This document shows positions 8,439 to 15,464 of a stretch of 15,464 bases of DNA, in pieces. Made by a program: the position numbers and the translations under genes. Source of the DNA: Bacteroidota bacterium (GTDB taxonomy: Bacteria > Bacteroidota > Ignavibacteria > UBA10030 > UBA8401); contig JALNZH010000057.1 of NCBI GenBank assembly GCA_023229405.1, positions 1 to 15,464 on the forward strand, given 5' to 3'. Position 1 is the first letter of the stretch. Every line of letters begins with the position of its first letter. The notes below the pieces were generated by a model. It made no database searches. It saw nothing but the letters and a program-made list of their open reading frames with translations, and had not been told where the DNA came from.

Positions 8439-10826
8439 AAAAATTTTAAAACGAAATACGGTTATTTTGCCAATAATGGAAAAGAATTTGTCGTAACCAC
8501 TCCGAAAACACCGCGTCCATGGATAAATGTGATCAGCAATGGAGAGTACGGCATCACGTTCTCACAGACCGGCAGCGGCTACAGCTGGCGCACACATGCA
8601 CAATTGAACCGGATTACCCGCTGGGATCAGGACTTAATCAAAGATGAGTGGGGAAAATATATTTATCTGCGTGATGAACAGGGGAACGTCTGGTCGGCAG
8701 GATGGAAACCGGTCTGCACCACACCCGATGCATATGAATGCCGGCACGGAGTAGGATATTCCGTCATTACCTCAAAAAATTTTGGGATCGAAACGGAGCT
8801 TACCGTTTTTCTCCCGAACGATGATCCTCTTGAAATTTGGAAGCTAACGATTCGAAACCGTTCCCGCAAGAAACGAACGATCAATCTCTACACCTTTTTT
8901 GAATGGGCACTGGGTCAATCGCCGGACTGGCACCGGGAATTCCATAAATCATTCATGCATACCGATTATCATACTTCGTCCCATTCTATTTTTGCCACCA
9001 AACGATTGTGGGAAGTACCAACTGATCGTGGACATTGGAATACTGAGTGGCCGTACGTTGCATTCCATTCTTCCAGTATAAAACCTGTCGCATTCGAAAC
9101 AGATAAAGAATCATTCATCGGAATGTACGGCAATCAATCGATGCCGTCCGGCGTGATGAAAAAAACATTAAGCAAGAAAAAAGGAAACTGGCTGGATCAT
9201 ATCGCCAGTCTTCAAAATGCGATATCGCTGAAACCAAATGGCGAACAAACAATTATTTTTACTCTCGGCTGTGCGGAGTCAAAAGAACAAGCAATCTCAC
9301 TTGCCAAAAAATACCATTCGGTGAAAAATGTCGAATCGGCATTCACCGCAATGCAGGAGCGATGGAGTTCGTTGTTGTCCACGGTTGAAGTTTCGACACC
9401 GGACGAGGCCATGAATGTTATGGAAAACACATGGCTGAAGTATCAGGCAATCTCCGGACGTATTTGGGGGAGGTCCGCGTATTATCAGACCGGCGGGGCG
9501 TACGGATTCCGGGATCAATTGCAAGACAGTCAGATTTGGCTCACCATTGATTCAGAGCGGACGAAACGGCAGTTGCAACTTCATGCCCGTCATCAATTTA
9601 AAGATGGCGGGGTGTATCATTGGTGGCATCCCATATCCGAAATCGGATTGCGGAATCAGATTATGGATAACCTTTTGTGGTTGCCGTTCGTCATGAATGC
9701 ATATTTACAAGAAACAAACGATTATGCTATCTTGGATGGAACAGAACCATTTGTTGATGATACCGGCTCCGAGTCCATGTATATTCATTGTGTAAGAGCT
9801 ATTGATAAATCGCTTGAACGGTTCAGTGAACGGGGTCTGCCTCTGATTGGCAGCGGTGATTGGAACGACGGACTGAGCGCAGTCGGACTGGATATGAAAG
9901 GCGAATCGATCTGGCTTGGTCATTTCATTCATCGTATTCTGGTGGATTTTGCTGCCGTAGCCGGGAAAAGAAACGATTCAATACGGTCCGATCGCTATCT
10001 ATCCAAAGCCGTTGATTTAAAGAGCCGTTTGAATTCTCTCGGTTGGAACGGAGATTATTATTATGGAGCGACAAAAGATTCCGGAGAAAAAATCGGCAGC
10101 AAAGAGAATTCAGAAGGATCAGTCTGGCTAAATCCGCAGACGTGGGCAATCATCGCCGGTGTTTCAGATATGGAGCGGTCGGAAAAAATTATGGATGTGG
10201 TGGAACAGAAACTGGAAAAAGAAATTGGCACACTGCTGTTATATCCTGCATACAAAACGCCGGATAAATTTGTGGGATATTTAACGCGCTATAGTCCCGG
10301 AATGCGTGAAAATGGCGGCGTTTACACTCACGGAGCCACATGGTCGGTTATTGCAGCAGCAATGCTTGGCAGAGGGGAAACAGCGTTTCGTTTTTATAAT
10401 AAATTGAATCCTATCTTCCGTGGGAAAAATCCTGATCGATATGTTGCCGAACCGTATGTGACCTCCGGAAATATCGAAGGACCGGATTCTTCGTTCTACG
10501 GCCGCGGAGGATGGACATGGTATTCCGGATCGGCAGCGTGGATGTATAAAGTTGGGCTTGAATGGATTCTTGGCATTCGAGCGACGGAAAATGGATTATT
10601 GATAGATCCGTGTATTCCTTCGTTATGGAGAGGATACACTGTGAAGCGGACATTTCGAGGCGCCGAGTATAATATTGAAGTAAAAAATCCGGACCATGTT
10701 CAATGCGGTGTGAAAGAATTGTGGGTGGATGGTCAATTGAACGCTATTGGACAAGGTGCTAGAGAAAAAACCGTTCCACCATTTGAACAGGGAACCGTTC
10801 ATACGGTAGTAGTACGTATGGGGTAA
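8436..10826 (+). CDS. GH94 inverting beta-glucoside phosphorylase (cellobiose/chitobiose phosphorylase size class)
   Basis: This 796-aa protein has no signal peptide, so it is cytoplasmic. GH94 enzymes use phosphate to split beta-linked sugars into a sugar 1-phosphate and a shortened acceptor. The N-terminal beta-sandwich shows PRPWINVISNGEYG and SGYSW. The (alpha/alpha)6 barrel shows GGAYGFRDQLQDSQ (FRD near 358-360), YHWWHP, and GSGDWNDGLSAVG with D475 and D478, where the family's general-acid Asp lies. Further on are NGGVYTHGATW with H632 and GGWTWYSGSAAWMY with S697. The 65-residue spacing from H632 to S697 fits, as I recall it, the phosphate-binding His/Thr pair of chitobiose phosphorylase, with Ser replacing Thr. 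The length fits cellobiose, chitobiose or cellobionate phosphorylases (about 790-820 aa). It is well below known 1,2-beta-oligoglucan phosphorylases (about 1100 aa). The adjacent GH144 genes point to beta-1,2-gluco-oligosaccharides, perhaps sophorose, as substrate; this is inferred from context. Start is TTG. Confidence 0.9.
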   Translation: MKNFKTKYGYFANNGKEFVVTTPKTPRPWINVISNGEYGITFSQTGSGYSWRTHAQLNRITRWDQDLIKDEWGKYIYLRDEQGNVWSAGWKPVCTTPDAYECRHGVGYSVITSKNFGIETELTVFLPNDDPLEIWKLTIRNRSRKKRTINLYTFFEWALGQSPDWHREFHKSFMHTDYHTSSHSIFATKRLWEVPTDRGHWNTEWPYVAFHSSSIKPVAFETDKESFIGMYGNQSMPSGVMKKTLSKKKGNWLDHIASLQNAISLKPNGEQTIIFTLGCAESKEQAISLAKKYHSVKNVESAFTAMQERWSSLLSTVEVSTPDEAMNVMENTWLKYQAISGRIWGRSAYYQTGGAYGFRDQLQDSQIWLTIDSERTKRQLQLHARHQFKDGGVYHWWHPISEIGLRNQIMDNLLWLPFVMNAYLQETNDYAILDGTEPFVDDTGSESMYIHCVRAIDKSLERFSERGLPLIGSGDWNDGLSAVGLDMKGESIWLGHFIHRILVDFAAVAGKRNDSIRSDRYLSKAVDLKSRLNSLGWNGDYYYGATKDSGEKIGSKENSEGSVWLNPQTWAIIAGVSDMERSEKIMDVVEQKLEKEIGTLLLYPAYKTPDKFVGYLTRYSPGMRENGGVYTHGATWSVIAAAMLGRGETAFRFYNKLNPIFRGKNPDRYVAEPYVTSGNIEGPDSSFYGRGGWTWYSGSAAWMYKVGLEWILGIRATENGLLIDPCIPSLWRGYTVKRTFRGAEYNIEVKNPDHVQCGVKELWVDGQLNAIGQGAREKTVPPFEQGTVHTVVVRMG

Positions 10827-10834
10827 GCTATTGT

Positions 10835-10868
10835 ATTGTCCGGACAATGTCTGTCCAAATGGACAGAC
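10835..10868. repeat. Two adjacent palindromes sharing TGTCC/GGACA half-sites
   Basis: In the 58-base gap between the GH94 and first GH144 genes, a perfect 14-base palindrome ATTGTCCGGACAAT (10835-10848) abuts a hairpin GTCTGTCC-AAAT-GGACAGAC (10849-10868). Both have TGTCC facing GGACA, with 0 and 4 bases between the half-sites. No T-run follows, so this is not an intrinsic terminator. It may be an operator for a dimeric regulator or an mRNA structure affecting processing or translation of the next gene. It lies about 17-50 bases upstream of the chosen ATG at 10885. Confidence 0.6.
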
Positions 10869-10884
10869 TGGAATCGGGAATATT

Positions 10885-12477
10885 ATGAAAATAAAAATTG
10901 TCTTGTGTGGTATCATATTGTGCGTCTCAACAATATCTGCCCAGATCACCACCGAAGCACTGTTGGATACCATTCAGCATACGGCTTTTAATTTTTTCTG
11001 GAATGAGGCGAATCCTGCCAACGGACTTATTAGAGACCGGCAGAATGTAAGCGCTCCGAAAGATGTTCCGAGCAGTATCGCTTCGGTCGGTTTTGGGCTT
11101 ACGGCGATCGCTATCGGTGTTGATCACGGTTGGGTGAGCAGGGAAGCGGCAAGAGACAGAGTGTTGATCACGATGAAAACATTCTGGAATGCACCGCAGG
11201 GAAGCGGAAATGGATATGCCGGTAAATATGGTTTATTCTATCACTTCCTGGATATGAATACGGCAAGGCGGGCGTGGGATTCTGAACTCTCGACGATCGA
11301 TACAGCGCTTCTGCTGGCGGGAATCATAGATATGAAACAATATTTCACCGGATCGGATTCGCTGGAGACACTCATCCGGAATTATTCCGATTCAATCTAT
11401 TATCGGATGAATTGGGACCTCATGCGGAACTTTAATCCGGGTATTATGCTTGGATGGATGCCAAATACCGGATTCGCTAATTATGGTCAATGGGTGGGAT
11501 ACAACGAAGCTTCCTTAATGTATATTTTCGCGATGGGTTCGCCGACGTACCCTGTGGATTACATGGGTTGGCAAAAGTGGACGGAAGGATATAATTCTAA
11601 TTACAAGAATCAGTATGGCTATTTGTATGTAAATTTTGCTCCGTTGTTCGGACACCAATACTCTCACTGCTGGATCGACTTCAGGAATATTGCAGATGAT
11701 TGGATGAAGGAACATAATCTTAATTATTTTGAAAATTCTCGTCGGGCAACACTTGCGCAACGTGCATACAGTATTGCGAATCCTAAAGGTCATACAGGGT
11801 ACAGTGATTCATTATGGGGAATAACAGCCAGCGATGTTCCGAGCGGGTATGCAGCACATGGCGCACCGCCGCCGGAAAATGATGATGGAACGATCGTGCC
11901 GACTGCTCCAATCAGCTCCATTCCGTTTGCACCGGATGAGGTGATGCCAGTTATTAAAAATATGTGGAACAATTACCACTCGCAATTGTGGACGAAGTAT
12001 GGATTCCGGGATGCATTCAATTTAAATGTGAATTGGTGGGGACAGGATGTGATTGGTATTGATCAGGGACCAATAATTATCATGATTGAAAATTACCGGA
12101 ATCAGTCAGTGTGGAAACGATTCATGAAGAACGCCGATGTGCAGCGCGGATTAGCAACGGCAAAGTTTACAACGATAACGGGTGTAGCAACGGTACCGCA
12201 AGTACCGGCGGAATACGGATTATCACAAAACTATCCGAATCCTTTTAATCCTTCCACACGCATCACCTATCAGCTTCCGAAAGAATCCTTCGTTACTGTA
12301 AAAGTGTTCGACCTGCTGGGATCGGAAATCGTTACTCTCGTGAATAAACGTCAACTGCCCGGAATTTATAACGTCTCGTTCAGGCCGGACGCATTCTCTC
12401 TTCCGAGCGGTGTTTATTTCTATTCGTTGACAACAGAAAGTATTTCACTAACCCGCAAGATGGTCCTAGTAAAATAG
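10885..12477 (+). CDS. GH144-family (glucoamylase-like, PF10091) beta-1,2-glucanase with T9SS sorting domain
   Basis: This 530-aa protein is predicted to cut beta-1,2-glucan at the cell surface. The start is set at ATG 10885 because it gives a clean signal peptide (MKIKIVLCGIILCVSTISAQ). An upstream in-frame TTG at 10831 would place a hairpin and a non-signal leader before it. The catalytic (alpha/alpha)6 domain spans about 24-430. It has ANGLIRDR, SIASVGFGLTAIAIGVDHG, GLFYHFLDM, SELSTIDTALLLAG (E134, D139), VGYNEASLMYIFAMGSPT (E208), FGHQYSHCWIDFR, NYFENSRRATLAQR, LWGITASD, SSIPFAPDEV, LWTKYGFRDAFN and GIDQGPIIIMIENYRN. These are hallmarks of the family typified by the Chitinophaga pinensis endo-beta-1,2-glucanase. 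The acidic residues around D139 and E208 are candidate active-site residues. Residues 444-530 form a T9SS type A sorting domain (NYPNPFNPSTRITYQLP, VFDLLGSEIVTL, PSGVYFYSL, end RKMVLVK). It is a neighbour and paralogue of the next gene. Endo versus sophorose-releasing mode cannot be decided from sequence. Confidence 0.88.
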   Translation: MKIKIVLCGIILCVSTISAQITTEALLDTIQHTAFNFFWNEANPANGLIRDRQNVSAPKDVPSSIASVGFGLTAIAIGVDHGWVSREAARDRVLITMKTFWNAPQGSGNGYAGKYGLFYHFLDMNTARRAWDSELSTIDTALLLAGIIDMKQYFTGSDSLETLIRNYSDSIYYRMNWDLMRNFNPGIMLGWMPNTGFANYGQWVGYNEASLMYIFAMGSPTYPVDYMGWQKWTEGYNSNYKNQYGYLYVNFAPLFGHQYSHCWIDFRNIADDWMKEHNLNYFENSRRATLAQRAYSIANPKGHTGYSDSLWGITASDVPSGYAAHGAPPPENDDGTIVPTAPISSIPFAPDEVMPVIKNMWNNYHSQLWTKYGFRDAFNLNVNWWGQDVIGIDQGPIIIMIENYRNQSVWKRFMKNADVQRGLATAKFTTITGVATVPQVPAEYGLSQNYPNPFNPSTRITYQLPKESFVTVKVFDLLGSEIVTLVNKRQLPGIYNVSFRPDAFSLPSGVYFYSLTTESISLTRKMVLVK

Positions 12478-12515
12478 AACCGCTTGATTTGTTTCCAACA
12501 ATTGTTCGTCTGATT

Positions 12516-13889
12516 ATGACAAAACATTTCATCCTCTTCCTGTGCGTTATTTTGTCGACCAAGTCCAACGCTCAGCAGAAACAACAATGGGATCCGTTTT
12601 TGGATACCGTACAACAACGGACGATTCAATGGTTTCTTGATGTTACGCCAAAAGAAACAGGTCTTACACCTGATCGGTATCCGACATTGTCATTCTCGAG
12701 TGTTGCTGCAATCGGTTTCTCACTGACATCGTACGGAGTAGCTGTTGAACGCAATTACATTGCGCGTGCCGATGCCATTAACAGAACGCTGACAACATTG
12801 CGGTTTTTATGGAAAGGGAAGCAAGGTGATGCTCCTCAAGGAATGATTGGATACCGCGGATTCTTTTATCATTTTTTGAACGATGATGGTACACGTTTTG
12901 AAAATGTAGAACTTTCTACAATTGATACTGCATTACTGTTCGCTGGAATTCTGTTTGCTCAATCGTACTTTGACAGGGATTCACCACAAGAAAAAGAAAT
13001 TCGTTTGCTCGCCGATTCACTTTATCGGCGCATTGATTGGCAGTGGGCAATGGCAGGCTCTGATTGGGTTTCAATGGGATGGAAACCCGACGGAGGATTC
13101 CTTGATGCATTTTGGCGCGGATACAATGAAGCGATGATCTTATATATTCTTGCTCTTGCTTCGCCTACCCATCCTGTTCCAGAAACAGTGTGGGACGCTT
13201 GGACCGCATCATACATTTGGGAGAAATATTATGGTCAAGAGCATCTCAATTTTATGCCGTTGTTAGGTCATCAGTATTCTCACGTGTGGATTGATTTTCG
13301 CGGAATAAAAGATTCTTATATGCAGAAAAAAGGAATAGATTATTTTGAAAATTCCCGCCGCGCAACATATGTTCATTATGAATATTCAAAATTGAATCCG
13401 AATAAATGGAGAGACTATTCCGATTCCATTTGGGGAATGACGGCATGTGATGGACCAAAAGATACTATTTTTGAAGTGGATGGAATTAAACGAGATTTTC
13501 GTTCATATTCTGCGCGGGGAACAGGAGCAGATGAACATTTGGATGACGGAACAATTACGCCGACTGCAGCTGGGGGATCAATTCCGTTTGCACCCGAGAT
13601 CACCATTCCCGCATTGAAAGCTATGAAAAATAAATACGGCGACAAACTCTGGACAAAGTATGGATTTTTAGATGCATTCAATCCAACATATATTACTCCT
13701 AAAACACCGAATGGCTGGTTTGATCATGATTATATTGGAATTGATCAAGGGCCAATCGCATTAATGATTGAAAATTATCGGAATGGCTTTGTTTGGGAAG
13801 TGATGAAGAAAAATCCCTACATCGTCAAAGGATTGAAAAAGGCTGGATTTACAGGCGGTTGGGTGGACGCTGTAAAAGAAGCGAAGTAA
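12516..13889 (+). CDS. Second GH144-family (PF10091) glucanase, without sorting domain
   Basis: This 457-aa protein starts at ATG 12516, which yields the signal peptide MTKHFILFLCVILSTKSNAQ. The in-frame TTG at 12489 would add nine residues before it and is unlikely. No lipobox Cys follows the cleavage region and no clear Shine-Dalgarno is seen. The catalytic motifs parallel the preceding gene: TGLTPDRYP, SVAAIGFSLTSYGVAVERNY, GFFYHFLND, VELSTIDTALLFAG (E132, D137), RGYNEAMILYILALASPTHP (E205), LGHQYSHVWIDFRGIKD, YFENSRRATYVHYEYSK, IWGMTACDGPKD, LDDGTITPTAAGGSIPFAPE, LWTKYGFLDAFNP and GIDQGPIALMIENYRN. It ends soon after the catalytic domain (TGGWVDAVKEAK) with no T9SS tail, so it is probably periplasmic. 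It has a longer loop after the ACDGPKD segment (TIFEVDGIKRDFRSYSARG) than its paralogue. The pair probably divides labour between surface cutting and periplasmic trimming to sophorose or glucose; that division is inferred. Confidence 0.88.
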   Translation: MTKHFILFLCVILSTKSNAQQKQQWDPFLDTVQQRTIQWFLDVTPKETGLTPDRYPTLSFSSVAAIGFSLTSYGVAVERNYIARADAINRTLTTLRFLWKGKQGDAPQGMIGYRGFFYHFLNDDGTRFENVELSTIDTALLFAGILFAQSYFDRDSPQEKEIRLLADSLYRRIDWQWAMAGSDWVSMGWKPDGGFLDAFWRGYNEAMILYILALASPTHPVPETVWDAWTASYIWEKYYGQEHLNFMPLLGHQYSHVWIDFRGIKDSYMQKKGIDYFENSRRATYVHYEYSKLNPNKWRDYSDSIWGMTACDGPKDTIFEVDGIKRDFRSYSARGTGADEHLDDGTITPTAAGGSIPFAPEITIPALKAMKNKYGDKLWTKYGFLDAFNPTYITPKTPNGWFDHDYIGIDQGPIALMIENYRNGFVWEVMKKNPYIVKGLKKAGFTGGWVDAVKEAK

Positions 13890-13950
13890 TCTTCAACGAA
13901 ATTGATGATTCTCCAATAACTGGTTCACACTACTGCTTTCGGATATTGTC

Positions 13951-15464
13951 ATGAAAAATATTTGTTTTATCGCCGCTATAAGCATGCTTCTTTCATCAGG
14001 CACGTTCTCTCAATCATCGCAATTTGTTCCTGCCCCGATATTTACCGACAATCTTGTTCTTCAGCAAAAAAGCGATGCATCAATTTGGGGTAAAGGAAAT
14101 CCAGGAACAACGGTTTTCATTACCGCTTCGTGGGGAAAAAAAGCAATAAGTATTGTGCAACCGGACGGACGTTGGATGGCGTCAATAAAAACACCGAAGG
14201 CAGGAGGTCCGTTCACACTTTCCTTTCAGCACGATGGAGATACAATGCGTTTGAACAATGTTCTCATCGGCGAGGTATGGCTCTGTTCCGGCCAATCGAA
14301 CATGGAAATGCCTCTTGAGGGATGGCCGCCGGAAAATCCGATCGACAATTCTTCTACGGAAGTTCAGCATGCCGTATTCCCGAAGATGAGATTGTTTACG
14401 GTGGGTCACGCCATATCTTTGGAGCCGAACGATACGTGCATCGGCTTATGGAAAGAGTGCACGCCGGAAGTCGCTGCTAAATTCGGTGCGACGGGATATT
14501 TCTTCGGAAAAAAATTGCATCAGGAACTTAATGTCCCTGTCGGATTGATACAAGCAGCATGGGGCGGCACACCGGTGCAGGCGTGGACAAGTGAAAAGTA
14601 TATAACCCAGCATCAGGATTATTTGGACTTTCCTTCTGAACTGAAGCAGAGCAGAGAACAGTTTGCCGCGTACATGATATGGCTCTATTCGCACAAGGTG
14701 ATAGACATATCAAACCGTGTGATGGGAGAGCAGTGCAAAGGATTAACCTTTGACGATGCGCAGTATGCCCGTATGGATTTCAATGATAGCAGTTGGAAGG
14801 AAATGGATCTTCCCATTGGCTGGGAACAAACTGAGGTTGGAGAATTTGACGGTGTTTTGTGGTTTAGAAAACAAATTGAAATACCAAAGCATTGGCTGAA
14901 CAAAGAACTTGTTCTTGAATTGGGACCGATCGACGATTGCGATCTTACCTTCATCAACGGGAAACAAATCGGAGGCCTTGATACAGGAAACCCCTGGAAT
15001 TTAAATAGAGTTTATTCTGTCCCTGCGGAAATTGTAAAAGAGAGCCTGCTTACCATTGCTGTGCAAATAATTGACCTCGGCGGCGGCGGTGGATTCTGGG
15101 GACAGAAAGAACAACTGAACATTCACCCCCGGAATGTTGAAGTTTCGACCGCAGCCGACAGTGGAAAAATAAATTTGGCCGGTGCATGGAAATATATGCC
15201 CATTGCAGAGTACAGAGATTCAAAATTCTGCGTATTTGATGCTGCTTCCCGCGAGTTTTATACGCGTCCGAAAGTGCAGTTTGAACTATCTTCACAAACT
15301 CCTACAACTTTATATAATGGAATGATCGCGCCGCTGATTCCGTACGCATTGAAGGGTGCAATTTGGTATCAAGGAGAGTCCAACACGAAGGATCCGGAAG
15401 CGTACAAAACATTATTCCCGTTGATGATTAACAATTGGCGAAGCAATTGGAATAATGAATTTCC
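13951..15464 (+). CDS. Sialate O-acetylesterase / acetyl-esterase family protein (SASA domain), 3' end cut off
   Basis: The frame is open from ATG 13951 to the right edge (504 codons seen). Family members are usually about 640-690 aa, so roughly the last fifth is missing, including the catalytic Asp/His region. A signal peptide covers about 1-21 (ICFIAAISMLLSSGTFSQ). An Ig-like N-terminal domain (about 25-100, FTDNLVLQQKSDASIWGKG) leads into the SGNH-type hydrolase core. GEVWLCSGQSNMEMPL carries the expected nucleophile S116, and FGKKLHQELNVPVGLIQAAWGG follows. A GH2-like jelly-roll insert occupies about 245-400 (GVLWFRKQIEIPK, LELGPIDDCDLTFINGKQIG). The core then resumes with YNGMIAPLIPYALKGAIWYQGESN (about 457-478). 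Such enzymes remove O-acetyl groups from sugars, including sialic acids and plant glycans. Here it follows two beta-glucanases by 61 bases, so removing acyl groups from a substituted glucan is a reasonable guess. Confidence 0.88.
   Translation, partial: MKNICFIAAISMLLSSGTFSQSSQFVPAPIFTDNLVLQQKSDASIWGKGNPGTTVFITASWGKKAISIVQPDGRWMASIKTPKAGGPFTLSFQHDGDTMRLNNVLIGEVWLCSGQSNMEMPLEGWPPENPIDNSSTEVQHAVFPKMRLFTVGHAISLEPNDTCIGLWKECTPEVAAKFGATGYFFGKKLHQELNVPVGLIQAAWGGTPVQAWTSEKYITQHQDYLDFPSELKQSREQFAAYMIWLYSHKVIDISNRVMGEQCKGLTFDDAQYARMDFNDSSWKEMDLPIGWEQTEVGEFDGVLWFRKQIEIPKHWLNKELVLELGPIDDCDLTFINGKQIGGLDTGNPWNLNRVYSVPAEIVKESLLTIAVQIIDLGGGGGFWGQKEQLNIHPRNVEVSTAADSGKINLAGAWKYMPIAEYRDSKFCVFDAASREFYTRPKVQFELSSQTPTTLYNGMIAPLIPYALKGAIWYQGESNTKDPEAYKTLFPLMINNWRSNWNNEF

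Noticed and set aside
10849..10868. Hairpin as an intrinsic terminator after GH94
   Set aside because: No T-rich tract follows the stem, and the next gene starts 17 bases later.
10831..10884. Longer GH144 reading frame starting at TTG 10831
   Set aside because: It would place a Cys/Pro-rich leader and a hairpin ahead of a perfect signal peptide that begins at ATG 10885.
10623..10973. 116-residue open frame on the minus strand
   Set aside because: It spans the end of GH94, the palindromes and the GH144 signal peptide in antisense, with low-complexity hydrophobic content and no family features.
12489..12515. Longer second GH144 frame starting at TTG 12489
   Set aside because: The signal peptide begins properly at ATG 12516 and the nine extra residues have no support.
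1..15464. CRISPR arrays, tRNA or rRNA genes, insertion sequences
   Set aside because: No direct-repeat arrays, cloverleaf-like sequences, rRNA stretches or transposase-like frames were seen; the window is densely coding.

Overview
The window looks like part of a Bacteroidota/Ignavibacteria-type genome. The evidence is two C-terminal type IX secretion (T9SS) sorting domains with the PNPFNPST signature, a TonB-dependent receptor with an N-terminal carboxypeptidase-regulatory-like domain, a PorV/PorQ-type barrel, and weak or absent Shine-Dalgarno sequences before several genes. The PNPFNPST wording, and a receptor / large FN3 protein / PorV-like triplet with no SusD, fit Ignavibacteria and neighbouring lineages better than classical gut Bacteroidetes. 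This placement is an inference, since no marker gene is present.

Layout. All genes are on the + strand. (1) Bases 1-1169 are the 3' part of a secreted protein with a CBM9-like domain and a T9SS tail, closed by a strong intrinsic terminator at 1182-1214. (2) After a 145-base non-coding leader, bases 1360 to the right edge form one tightly packed run with gaps of 12-61 bases and no internal terminator seen. It comprises a TonB-dependent receptor (1360-4035), a 1107-aa secreted FN3-containing protein of unknown function (4056-7379), a PorV/PorQ-like outer-membrane protein (7392-8402), a cytoplasmic GH94 phosphorylase with a TTG start (8436-10826), two GH144-type (glucoamylase-like, PF10091) glucanases (10885-12477 and 12516-13889), and a sialate-O-acetylesterase/acetyl-esterase family protein cut by the right edge (13951 onward).

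How the genes may work together. GH144 is the family of bacterial endo-beta-1,2-glucanases and sophorose-releasing exo-enzymes, and GH94 contains beta-glucoside phosphorylases including 1,2-beta-oligoglucan phosphorylase. The most economical reading is a beta-1,2-glucan (sophoran or cyclic glucan) utilisation locus. The T9SS-tailed GH144 would cut glucan at the cell surface and the TonB receptor would import oligosaccharides. The tail-less GH144 would trim them in the periplasm, and the cytoplasmic GH94 would phosphorolyse the product to glucose 1-phosphate. The esterase may strip acyl decorations. There is no SusD, and the 1107-aa FN3 protein plus PorV-like barrel occupy the place where a SusD-like capture protein would be expected. 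This alternative architecture, and a GH94 much shorter than known 1,2-beta-oligoglucan phosphorylases, are the most interesting points. A pair of nested TGTCC/GGACA palindromes sits between the GH94 and GH144 genes.
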